Shown: positions 7,846 to 15,653 of the stretch, piece after piece | How the letters are laid out: each line of letters begins with the position of its first letter | Numbering within the stretch: position 1 is the stretch's first letter | Assembly: GCA_035063885.1 (NCBI GenBank) | Contig: JAPSFM010000109.1 | Span: 1 to 17,559 of the forward strand | From: CAADGY01 sp900696665 | GTDB taxonomy: Bacteria > Acidobacteriota > Terriglobia > Bryobacterales > Bryobacteraceae | Direction: 5' to 3' | DNA length: 17,559 bases | Position numbers and translations under genes: made by a program | The notes under the pieces: model-generated | Databases searched by the model: none | Told to the model about the DNA's origin: nothing | The model's input: only the letters and a program-made list of their open reading frames with translations

Positions 7846-7914
7846 AATTGGAAATTCTAACGCAAACCCGCCATCGGAGCCTGTGGAATTCGAGTGCGGC
7901 ATCATGAGGCTCAC
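7783..7914. repeat. direct repeat, left copy (5' end of VOC gene plus upstream region)
   Basis: This segment recurs in the same orientation at 11133-11265. The core 7821-7914 aligns with 11172-11265 without gaps at 88 of 94 positions; five of the six differences are transitions. To the left the match continues at lower identity with one single-base indel. The copy contains about 20 codons of the VOC gene and about 70 bases upstream of its start, which is presumably the promoter region. Confidence 0.9.
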
Positions 7915-8037
7915 AGGCGCGGGTTGTCCGCTGCACGGAAGAGACTCGTTGTAGTACTTTTCTCTCAGCCGTACTGGTTTGAAATCCGGGATCGTCAACG
8001 CCTGAAACAAACTTCGCATCCTCGGCGTCCCCGGTAC

Positions 8038-11000
8038 ATGTACGTACAACAGACATGGATCGCTGGATTCATCCTGACTGTTGGGCTCTCACCTCTGTTG
8101 CAAGCCCAGTATTTCGGGCAAAACAAAGTCCGGTATCACACTTTCGATTTCAAGGTTCTCAAGACCAAACACTTCGATATCTACTACTACGACAAAGAAG
8201 AGAAGGCGATGAGCGATTTCGCACGTATGGCGGAACGCTGGTATCAGCGCCTGAGTACAGTGTTTGCACATAACTTGTCGTCGCGGCAGCCTGTCGTGGT
8301 CTACGCCAATCACACCGATTTCCGCGGAACGACTGTGATTCCCGGCTACATTGGCGAAACGACTGGCGGAATCACAGAAGGGCTGCGCCGCCGCCTGGTA
8401 ATGCCATTGGCAGGTTCGATGGGCGAGACCGATCACGTCCTCGGACACGAGTTGGTGCATGCGTTCCAGTTCGATATCACCTCTCGCGTTGGGCCGGAAG
8501 GCGGTGTGGGTCTTCCTGGGTCGCTCCGACTTCCTTTATGGTTTGTCGAAGGCATGGCGGAGTACCTTTCCCTCGGACCCATCGATTCCCACACTGCGAT
8601 GTGGATGCGCGATGCAGTGCGGCGGGAGAAGGTCCCGAAGATCTCCGACCTCGACAATCCCGAATACTTCCCTTACCGCTATGGCCAGGCATTCTGGGCC
8701 TACGTGGGCGGCAGGTATGGCGATGAGGTAATCGGAACCATGCTGAAGGCTGCCGGCCGCTCCCGCTCCGCCGAAGGCGCTTTCGCCGTTCTGAAAATTT
8801 CATCGGAGGATCTGTCGAAAGAATGGCGCCAGGCGCTGCTGAATGAGTATGAACCGGTGCTGAAGGAAACGCGGCCGATTGGCGAACAAGCCCGCGTTCT
8901 GGCATCGGAGCGCAAGAGCGGAGGGGAGTTGCACGTCAGTCCGGTGCTGAGCCCCGATGGGAGGCGAGTAGCCTTCTTTTCTGAACGTGGGCTGTTCTCA
9001 ATCAATCTGTATATTGCTGATGCCGATTCGGGGAAAATTCTGCACAAGGTCACGGAATCGGCTATAGATCCCCACTTTGACAGCATGCAATTTGTAAATT
9101 CGGCGGGCGCATGGAGCGCAGACGGACGACGTTTTGCATTCGGCTCGATCCGTTCCGGACGACCCGTAATTGCGATCTACGACACAAGCGAGAACGATGT
9201 GACTGACCGAATTCCGCTTAAGAACCTGGGAGAAGTCTTCAGCCCGGCATGGTCGCCGGACGGCCGGCAAATCGCTTTTTCCGCTAACCAGGGGGGCGTG
9301 TCCAACCTGTACGTTCTCGATGTTCAAAGCCGGAACGTTCGCGAGTTAACCAATGACGTGTTTGCAGACTTGCAGCCTGCCTGGTCACCGGATGGCGCCA
9401 CAATCGCTTTCGCAACGGACCGCTTCACCAGCGATGTTGATCAACTGGAATTCGGCGACTACAGGTTGGCGCTGCTGGACGTACAGTCCGGTAACGTGCG
9501 CCCGCTAAACGCATTTCCCCGCGGAAAGCACATCAACCCTCAATGGTCCCGTGACTCGAGCGGACTGTTTTTCGTATCGGATCGTGACGGCATTTCAAAC
9601 GTCTACCGCATCGAGATCGCTAGCGGCCGCATCACGCAAATTACAAATCTTGCTACGGGCGCGACGGGAATTACACAGGCAAGCCCGGCGCTATCGGTTG
9701 CCTCCAACGCGGAGCGGCTCGCATTCAGCGTATTTCTGGGCGGCGATTACAACATCTATGTCGTGGACTCGGCGGCTGCGTTGGCCGGCTACAAGCCGCT
9801 CGACAACTTGAGAAATCTGCACGCGGCCGCACTTCCACCGCGGCAACGGGCCGTGGGCGAAGTAGCCCGCCTGATCAATGCGCCCACCAAGGGCCTGATT
9901 GCGCGGGAGACATTTCCCGTGAAACCGTATCATCCTTCGCTGTCGCTCGACTACATTGCTCCGCCCATGGTTTCCGCCGGGGTATCCAGCTTTGGAGCGG
10001 TGATTGGCGGTGGAACGGCTTTCTACTTCAGCGATCTGCTCGGCTATCACAACCTCATGACAGCGTTTCAAACGAGCACGATTGGAGACGCCGGGAACTT
10101 GCTCAAGAACCTGTCTGGAATTGTCTCCTATCAGAACCAGAAGCACCGGTGGAACTGGGGTTTCATCGGCGGGCAGATACCGTTTCTGACCGGCGGCTTC
10201 AGCCGCGGCGTCGGCACCGTGGAAGGTGAGCCAGCAATTATCGATGAGTCCGTGACGTTCTGGCAGATCAACCGGCAAGTCGCCGGTACGCTTGCTTACC
10301 CCTTTAATCGCGCACAGCGGGTAGAGTTCACGCTTGGCTACCAGAACATCTCATTCGATGGGGAACGGCAGGTCCAGGTATTTCTTCCGACAGGGCAACT
10401 GATTGGTGAACAGACTGAAGATCTGCGGACGCCTGGCGGCATTCATTTGGGCACTACGTCCGCGGCGCTTGTCTACGACACTTCGATCTTCGGTGGAACC
10501 AGTCCCGTATGGGGTCAACGTTATAGGCTCGAGTTTGGCGGAAATGCGGGAACAGTGAGCTATGCAACCGCGCTGGCGGACTATCGCCGCTATTTCAGGC
10601 TGGCGAAACCGCTGACTCTGGCCGGGCGTGTGATGCATCTGGCGCGTTATGGCGGAGACGCGCAAGACCGGCGTCTTCAGGACTTGTTCATCGGATATCC
10701 CTCTTTGGTGCGCGGCTACGACCCAGGGTCATTCTCTCCGGACGAATGTGTCTCCACGAGTGGAGGCTGCCCCGTATTCGATCAACTTCTTGGCAGCCGC
10801 ATGGTGGTCGCCAATGCTGAATTGCGGTTGGCGCTACTGGGCTTCCTGGGCGTGATTCCGAGCCGGAGTCTTCCTCCGGTGGAGTTGGCGCCGTTTTTCG
10901 ATGCGGGCACAGCCTGGCGGCGCGGCAGGGACATGCCAGACGGCCGCGATGTGGTAAAGAGTTATGGCGCCTCTCTACGGTTCAACATTCTTGGATTCGC

Positions 11001-11085
11001 CATCGGGCAACTCAGCTATGTCAGGCCAGTCGACAGGCCCCGCCAGGGCTGGATGTGGCAGTTTAGCCTGCTTCCGGGATTCTAA
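8038..11085 (+). CDS. outer-membrane fusion: gluzincin peptidase-like + TolB-like propeller + Omp85-like barrel
   Basis: The 1015-aa product has three modules. After a signal peptide (1-23, cleavage near LLQA/QYFG), residues about 30-275 form a peptidase-MA-like domain with zinc motif HELVH (137-141) and the downstream Glu in WFVEGMAEY (E171), as in gluzincins. Residues about 295-580 contain PD40/TolB-type propeller repeats: LSPDGRRVAFFS, WSADGRRFAFGS, WSPDGRQIAFSA, WSPDGATIAFAT, WSRDSSGLFFVS. Residues about 630-1015 look like an outer-membrane barrel of the bacterial surface antigen (Omp85) type, with LVRGY (890-894), amphipathic strands and a terminal Phe. The frame opens at 7894, but the signal peptide points to ATG 8038; no clear ribosome site precedes it. 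The peptidase and propeller would face the periplasm or cell surface; activity and partners are unknown. Confidence 0.83.
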   Translation: MYVQQTWIAGFILTVGLSPLLQAQYFGQNKVRYHTFDFKVLKTKHFDIYYYDKEEKAMSDFARMAERWYQRLSTVFAHNLSSRQPVVVYANHTDFRGTTVIPGYIGETTGGITEGLRRRLVMPLAGSMGETDHVLGHELVHAFQFDITSRVGPEGGVGLPGSLRLPLWFVEGMAEYLSLGPIDSHTAMWMRDAVRREKVPKISDLDNPEYFPYRYGQAFWAYVGGRYGDEVIGTMLKAAGRSRSAEGAFAVLKISSEDLSKEWRQALLNEYEPVLKETRPIGEQARVLASERKSGGELHVSPVLSPDGRRVAFFSERGLFSINLYIADADSGKILHKVTESAIDPHFDSMQFVNSAGAWSADGRRFAFGSIRSGRPVIAIYDTSENDVTDRIPLKNLGEVFSPAWSPDGRQIAFSANQGGVSNLYVLDVQSRNVRELTNDVFADLQPAWSPDGATIAFATDRFTSDVDQLEFGDYRLALLDVQSGNVRPLNAFPRGKHINPQWSRDSSGLFFVSDRDGISNVYRIEIASGRITQITNLATGATGITQASPALSVASNAERLAFSVFLGGDYNIYVVDSAAALAGYKPLDNLRNLHAAALPPRQRAVGEVARLINAPTKGLIARETFPVKPYHPSLSLDYIAPPMVSAGVSSFGAVIGGGTAFYFSDLLGYHNLMTAFQTSTIGDAGNLLKNLSGIVSYQNQKHRWNWGFIGGQIPFLTGGFSRGVGTVEGEPAIIDESVTFWQINRQVAGTLAYPFNRAQRVEFTLGYQNISFDGERQVQVFLPTGQLIGEQTEDLRTPGGIHLGTTSAALVYDTSIFGGTSPVWGQRYRLEFGGNAGTVSYATALADYRRYFRLAKPLTLAGRVMHLARYGGDAQDRRLQDLFIGYPSLVRGYDPGSFSPDECVSTSGGCPVFDQLLGSRMVVANAELRLALLGFLGVIPSRSLPPVELAPFFDAGTAWRRGRDMPDGRDVVKSYGASLRFNILGFAIGQLSYVRPVDRPRQGWMWQFSLLPGF

Positions 11086-11132
11086 CGAAAAACGGGGTCA
11101 TGGACGCCTGTCCCGCACACGCCGGCAGGTGG

Positions 11133-11196
11133 CCGTTTCGCGAGGTGATGCGGACCGGACGAAGCGGTAAGCGGTATGTTCAATGCCGGGAATCAT
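11133..11196 (-). pseudogene. truncated, frameshifted remnant of a VOC gene 5' end
   Basis: Read on the minus strand from the ATG at 11194-11196, the first codons give MIPGIEHTA, against MILGIEHTA in the intact gene at 7845. One extra base near 11167-11171 then shifts the frame. In the shifted frame the codons give ASSGPHHLA, matching ASSDPHSLA of the intact protein. Similarity ends near 11133, so only about 21 of 127 codons remain. Confidence 0.75.
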
Positions 11197-11265
11197 AATT
11201 GGAAATTCCAACGCAAACCCGCCACCGGAGCCTGTGTAATTCGAGTGCGGTATTATGAGGCTCAC
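11133..11265. repeat. direct repeat, right copy (upstream of the deacetylase gene)
   Basis: Right-hand partner of 7783-7914, offset 3351 bases in the core. It ends 2 bases before the start codon of the deacetylase-like gene at 11268, so it supplies that gene's upstream region, including an ATGAGG that may act as its ribosome site. The left part matches coding sequence of the VOC gene but is out of frame here. Confidence 0.9.
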
Positions 11266-11267
11266 CC

Positions 11268-12656
11268 ATGCTTCGCCATCTTCTTTTGCTCCTTTTGTTT
11301 ATCGCCGTGGCTCCGGCAAAGGCGACGGTATACGTCTTACTCTGGTTCGACACCGAGGATTACATCGAACCGGCATCCGATGATGCGGCGCTGCGAATCG
11401 CAAATGATTTATCCGCCATGGGTGTCCGTGCGACGTTCAAAGTGGTTGGCGAAAAAGCTCGCGTGCTCGAAGCGCGCGGGCGGCGCGACATCTTCCACGC
11501 ATTAACACCGCACGACATTGGGTATCACACCGACTGGCACAGCGTGCCGCCCGCTCCCGCCGTTTATCTGCGTGCTCTCGGTTGGCTGGAAGGCGCTGCC
11601 GAGTTCGAACGGCGGGAACGGCAGGGCATCGCCGACATCACGCGAATCTTTGGCATCGCACCGAGCTGTTATGGACAGCCAGGTAGTTCCTGGGCGCCTC
11701 AGGCGCTCCGTGCCTTGAAAAGGATGGGTATTGATACATATGTCGATGAAGGCTCGCAGATCGGAGTGAATGAGCAGCCTTTCTGGTTGGACGGCGTGCT
11801 GAACGTTTTTAACATGGGGCAATACAGTCTGCGTGCTTCGCTCGACATCGGCGCCCGCATCAGCGACGATATCGCGCGTTTCGATGCAGCGGTGAAAAAG
11901 CTCAGTGCGCAGGGCGGCGGCGTCATCAGTATTTACTACCACCCCACTGAATTCGTGACCACCGAGTTCTGGGACGGAGTGAATTTTCCGGGCGGCCGCA
12001 TGACGGAACCGGAGCAGTGGAAAAGTCCGCAACGCCGCTCGGCGGAGGACTCCGAGCGCTGTTTCAACATCCTGAAGCAATATGTTGAATACGCCAGGAC
12101 GCGGCCCGAAGTTCAATTTCTCACAGCCCGGGAATTGCGGCGCATTTTTGACGGACTGCGGCCTCCAGCGCTCGATCGTTCCATCGCGGCTCGCCACATG
12201 GCGGAGCACATCACTTTTCTCGTCACCGGAAATGGCTCCTATTCGGCCGCGGATCTGCTGCAAATTTTGCTGGGGTTGGAGCCTCGGGATGTTGAGGGCC
12301 CGAGCGAACGGGGGCAAACGAATTTTGAAGGCGCCATGATTCCCCGCTCCGCATTCGAGCGAGCCAAGAAGGACGCTATCTCCGCCATTGAAACGCTGAA
12401 CCGCCTTCCGGCCAACCTGTGGTTAGGATCCCAACAGCTTTCTCTGATCGACTTCGCAGCCACGCTGGCATCAGACAGCGGCGCCCCGGCGGGTGTCGCG
12501 CTTCGGCGCGGAAAGCCGGAGATGGAGCAATATGTGGCCCGGAATCCCACTGCGCCATTCCGCTGGCCGATTCATCCGGAAGGCTTCACCGCACCGGAAC
12601 TACTGGACCTGGCCCGCCTGCAGGCGTGGACACTAAAGCCGGCCAGGCTCAGGTAA
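11268..12656 (+). CDS. secreted polysaccharide deacetylase-like (NodB/CE4) protein
   Basis: The 462-aa product has a signal peptide (1-19, cleavage near AKA/T), then a NodB-type deacetylase domain to about residue 300. Family motifs are recognisable: FDTED (27-31) for the metal/catalytic Asp motif, HTDWH (87-91) for the two zinc His, APSCYGQPGSSW (131-142) for motif 3, and IYYHPTEF (222-229) with H225. CE4 enzymes remove acetyl groups from peptidoglycan, chitin or exopolysaccharide in the envelope. Residues about 300-462 are mainly helical and I do not recognise them. Start choice follows the signal peptide; ATGAGG lies about 8 bases upstream. The upstream region is the right copy of the direct repeat. 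The next gene on the same strand is 136 bp away and probably separate. Substrate is unknown. Confidence 0.84.
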   Translation: MLRHLLLLLLFIAVAPAKATVYVLLWFDTEDYIEPASDDAALRIANDLSAMGVRATFKVVGEKARVLEARGRRDIFHALTPHDIGYHTDWHSVPPAPAVYLRALGWLEGAAEFERRERQGIADITRIFGIAPSCYGQPGSSWAPQALRALKRMGIDTYVDEGSQIGVNEQPFWLDGVLNVFNMGQYSLRASLDIGARISDDIARFDAAVKKLSAQGGGVISIYYHPTEFVTTEFWDGVNFPGGRMTEPEQWKSPQRRSAEDSERCFNILKQYVEYARTRPEVQFLTARELRRIFDGLRPPALDRSIAARHMAEHITFLVTGNGSYSAADLLQILLGLEPRDVEGPSERGQTNFEGAMIPRSAFERAKKDAISAIETLNRLPANLWLGSQQLSLIDFAATLASDSGAPAGVALRRGKPEMEQYVARNPTAPFRWPIHPEGFTAPELLDLARLQAWTLKPARLR

Positions 12657-12792
12657 AATACCACACCATTTACCACATTTTTGGCGAATTTTTTCGAAAT
12701 TCAGTGCTGAACCGCCTCTGAAACTCGCGTAATTCAACAGTGTGCCGTTCCGGCGCATCAGTAAGCAAACATCAGAGAGGTAAGTAAGAAGG

Positions 12793-15585
12793 ATGGCAAA
12801 CCCTATTGTTTCCCCAATTCAGTTTGGCGACGCGAGGTCGGCGGCTGACAATTTCCGCAGAGCAAGGAAAGGCGTCGAAGATATCGAAGGCGCAATCGAA
12901 AGAGCCGTCAGAATGTCTCGAAAGAACGGCGAACTTCTGGCCGAGGGCATCCTCACAACCAGCGAATCCCCGGAACAGCTTCGTGCCGAAGGACGCGCTC
13001 TGGCGCAATGGGCCCGCCGTTCCGGACCGGACGAACGGAGAATGATTGCCACCGCTTTCAGGAAAGCCGGACACGCCAAGTTTCTGATTCACAATATGGC
13101 AAGCATGGATGCCGCCGACACGGAGACGTTCATGAAGGACTATTTTGACGCCGGAGGAGAAATGGCGCCGGTACTCGAATGGCTGCGCGATGCAGGTTCC
13201 ATCCTGCGCGCGAGGCGCGGCGAAAAGAAGCCGGCTTTCGAACCGGAGGTGCCTTCGGATACGGTCACACCGAATCTCTTCGGCGGCATAGGAGACTTCT
13301 TCGGCGACATCATTAATTCCATCGGAGGAGCAATCGGTTCCATTGTGAACGCCGTGACCAAAGCGGGCAAGTCCCTGGTATCGGTCATTGGCGATGTCAT
13401 CAATTGGACAGTCGATCAGATTGCCGACCTGGTGGAATCGCTGGTCGAAGCAGGCAAGACAGTCTCGGAAATCCTTGGAGCAGCCGTCCAGAAAGGAACG
13501 TCGGCTCTGAAGAAATTCGTCCAGGCAATCATTAAGGCGGGACGCACGGCTGCTGAGGTGCTTGCGTTTGCAGTAACGCAGACGGCGGCTGCGATCAACG
13601 ATATCCTGCGCGCGCTCCGCGATGCGGTGGTATCTGTGACTACCGTGCTCTCCTGGGTGGCAACCAAGGCCGCCGCTTCCGCCGATCAGATTATCCGCGG
13701 GTTACTTGCCATCGGCAATTCCATTGCCGGTTTATTTTCCTCACTCAGTACGGCTGTATTCAGCACAGTGAAGGCAGTAGTGAGTTCCCTGGTCCGTATT
13801 GGACGGACCATCACGGAACTGGCGATGGCTGCCATCGGCCGCACTCTGACAGTGTTCCGTAACGTAGTGCGGGCCTTGGTGCAGCTCGGCAAGACGGCCG
13901 CGCAAATGCTGGAAGCGGTGGCGGGCAAAATCGCGGGAGGCGTGCGGAAGATGGCGGCGGCTCTTATTGCCGGCGGCGCCACTCTCATCAGCGTGCTCTC
14001 CTGGGGCTTCACAGAAGTCGCCGCCGTAATGCGCGACGTAGTTCAAGGAGTATTGGACGCAGGGAACAAAATCCTTCATATCGCGCTTGCGATTGCCGGA
14101 CAGGCGTTGGCTAATGTGAAAAAGGCGCTTCAGGCGCTGTTCGATCTGGGGAAAACGCTGGCAAATATCTTTGTCGAAATCCGAAGTCTCGCCGGGAGCA
14201 CAATTAAGAAGATTCTCCAGGCGGCTTTCGAACTGGGCAAGACGGTGCTGGAGTTCCTACAAGCCACGGCAACGCTGGTAGCTTCAAGCGCAGTGCACGT
14301 GATGGAGGCCGCTCTGGGGGCCGGTGTGCGCGTGGCTGAAATGCTGGAGAACTTTGCGAAGTCCGGCTTCGGCACACTACGGCGGCTGGTGGAGACCATC
14401 ATTCGCGCCGGTGGAGCTGTCGTCGACGCTTTGGAGTGGGTGTTTGCCGAAGTAAAGGCTGAAATACACGATTTGTGGGCGGAAGTCATCGAAGGATTCC
14501 GCGCCGCCGGACGTGCCATCTCGGATGTGTTCAATTGGGCACTCAATAAAGGTAAAGACGTTCTGGAAGTGATCGTCGCGGTCTGGAAGAAGATCGGCCA
14601 GGCTGTCGATGAAGTACTCGAATGGGCCAAGTCCGTTGCCGGATTCGCCTGGGATGCCTTTGCCGGTATTGTCACCCGTCTGAAATATTCCGTCGAGTAC
14701 ATTCTCTCGTGGCTGGAGGATGACCTCCTGCCCGGAATGCGCCAATTTATCGTTGGCCTGCTGAAGATCGGGTATAAAGTCGTCGACCTGGTCAGCTACA
14801 TGGCCGGAAAAACCGCAATCGTTGTCGCAGAGGTAGTGGCCGCTGTGTTTCAGGGAGGAGTCGTGTTTGGCGAGTTCATCGCAGCCACCATCGATCACCC
14901 CGACGACGTGCTGGAGAACCTGCTTCGAGCCGCTAAAGAGTTTGGCAAGACCGTGAAGGAAATGGTTAGCGCGGCGGTGGAGCAAGCCATCGAAGATATG
15001 AAGAAGCGGACGATCGACAACCTCCGCGACATTGGCTACTCGGCGTTAGAGGTCGTGAAAGCAGCGGCCGAGATCGGTGGAGGAGCCGTCGCCACGGTGG
15101 TCACCATCGTGCTCCAATGGTTCGGCGACTACCGGCCGCTGACGGCGGAAGAAATGACCGATGCCACCAGCGTTTACGGCAAGTCCCTCGACCTGGACAA
15201 AGTACAGGTGGCCGTCCTTTCGCCCCCGGTCAATCTGATCGAATACCTCAACGGTGAGCGCCCGTTCACAACCATGTACCTGCTGAACTTCGCTTCCTGG
15301 GACGAGGTGAAGCGGGACACTCTGATTCACGAACTCACTCACGTGTGGCAGGGACTGGTGGAAGGACCCTTCTACATGCTCCAGGCACTGCACGCGCAAA
15401 TGGGAGAAGGTTACGACTACGGCGGAACCACCGGATTGCGGAACGCCGGTGGCGACTTCACCAAATTCAATCGCGAACAACAAGCCTCAATTATTGAGGA
15501 TTACTTCCGGATACGCTTCGAGCAAGGCAACCCTGAAAGCAGCTACATCGATTACGTGCCTTACGCTCAGGCTGTTTTCGCTTAA
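12793..15585 (+). CDS. 29-residue helical-repeat protein with C-terminal HELTH metallopeptidase-like domain
   Basis: A 930-aa protein in three parts. Residues 1-160 are helical and charged, with no signal peptide. Residues about 162-775 consist of roughly 20 units of 29 residues that begin AGKT, LGKT or similar; 12 units (191-538) follow each other without an indel. Residues about 780-930 form a putative zinc peptidase domain: RPLTAEEM (781-788), SVYGKSLDLDKVQV (793-806), LIHELTHVWQG (844-854), and EQQASIIEDYF (895-905), where E902 may be the third ligand. This end resembles the DUF4157/eCIS-core and Rhs-associated peptidase-like domains linked to contractile-injection and type VI effectors; that link is from memory of the family and is tentative. 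No eCIS, T6SS or immunity gene is nearby. AGAGAGG lies 12 bases before the ATG. Function unknown; a toxin or surface protein is possible. Confidence 0.85.
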   Translation: MANPIVSPIQFGDARSAADNFRRARKGVEDIEGAIERAVRMSRKNGELLAEGILTTSESPEQLRAEGRALAQWARRSGPDERRMIATAFRKAGHAKFLIHNMASMDAADTETFMKDYFDAGGEMAPVLEWLRDAGSILRARRGEKKPAFEPEVPSDTVTPNLFGGIGDFFGDIINSIGGAIGSIVNAVTKAGKSLVSVIGDVINWTVDQIADLVESLVEAGKTVSEILGAAVQKGTSALKKFVQAIIKAGRTAAEVLAFAVTQTAAAINDILRALRDAVVSVTTVLSWVATKAAASADQIIRGLLAIGNSIAGLFSSLSTAVFSTVKAVVSSLVRIGRTITELAMAAIGRTLTVFRNVVRALVQLGKTAAQMLEAVAGKIAGGVRKMAAALIAGGATLISVLSWGFTEVAAVMRDVVQGVLDAGNKILHIALAIAGQALANVKKALQALFDLGKTLANIFVEIRSLAGSTIKKILQAAFELGKTVLEFLQATATLVASSAVHVMEAALGAGVRVAEMLENFAKSGFGTLRRLVETIIRAGGAVVDALEWVFAEVKAEIHDLWAEVIEGFRAAGRAISDVFNWALNKGKDVLEVIVAVWKKIGQAVDEVLEWAKSVAGFAWDAFAGIVTRLKYSVEYILSWLEDDLLPGMRQFIVGLLKIGYKVVDLVSYMAGKTAIVVAEVVAAVFQGGVVFGEFIAATIDHPDDVLENLLRAAKEFGKTVKEMVSAAVEQAIEDMKKRTIDNLRDIGYSALEVVKAAAEIGGGAVATVVTIVLQWFGDYRPLTAEEMTDATSVYGKSLDLDKVQVAVLSPPVNLIEYLNGERPFTTMYLLNFASWDEVKRDTLIHELTHVWQGLVEGPFYMLQALHAQMGEGYDYGGTTGLRNAGGDFTKFNREQQASIIEDYFRIRFEQGNPESSYIDYVPYAQAVFA
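13363..14406 (+). repeat. twelve consecutive 87-bp units encoding 29-residue helical repeats
   Basis: Within the 930-aa gene, units begin at residues 191, 220, 249, 278, 307, 336, 365, 394, 423, 452, 481 and 510, each exactly 29 apart. Position 2 is Gly in 11 of 12 units and position 4 is Thr or Ser in 10 of 12. Less regular units continue at 539 (33 residues), 572, 601, 630, 659, 688, 717 (30 residues) and 747, and a degenerate one precedes at 162. Trp at position 11 (residues 288, 404, 549, 582, 611, 640) keeps the register. At DNA level the units are well diverged. Confidence 0.88.
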
Positions 15586-15607
15586 GCTGTTCGCTGCAGG
15601 GATGCGT

Positions 15608-15627
15608 GCGCCCGTTCCGGCGGGCGC
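15608..15627. terminator. GC-rich hairpin between convergent genes
   Basis: GCGCCCG (15608-15614) and CGGGCGC (15621-15627) form a perfect 7-bp stem with a 6-base loop, midway in the 68-bp gap between the convergent repeat-protein and methyltransferase genes. No T-run follows on either strand, so it is a probable but non-classical bidirectional terminator. Confidence 0.45.
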
Positions 15628-15653
15628 GCGCACCGCAACAACTCTGCTCTATC

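Noticed and set aside
7894..8037. N-terminal extension of the outer-membrane fusion gene (48 codons)
   Set aside because: A signal peptide begins at ATG 8038; the extension would bury it and overlaps the duplicated upstream segment.
7846..8049. N-terminal extension of the VOC gene (68 codons)
   Set aside because: Homology begins at the internal Met (7845), and the region is an upstream segment that is repeated, with changes, in front of another gene.
11502..12317. Minus-strand open frame of 271 codons across the deacetylase-like gene
   Set aside because: It has no signal peptide or domain and lies opposite NodB motifs; explained by GC-rich third positions.
13363..14406. CRISPR array or tandem DNA satellite in the 87-bp periodic region
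   Set aside because: The units are coding, diverged at DNA level and have no spacer structure; the periodicity is in the protein.
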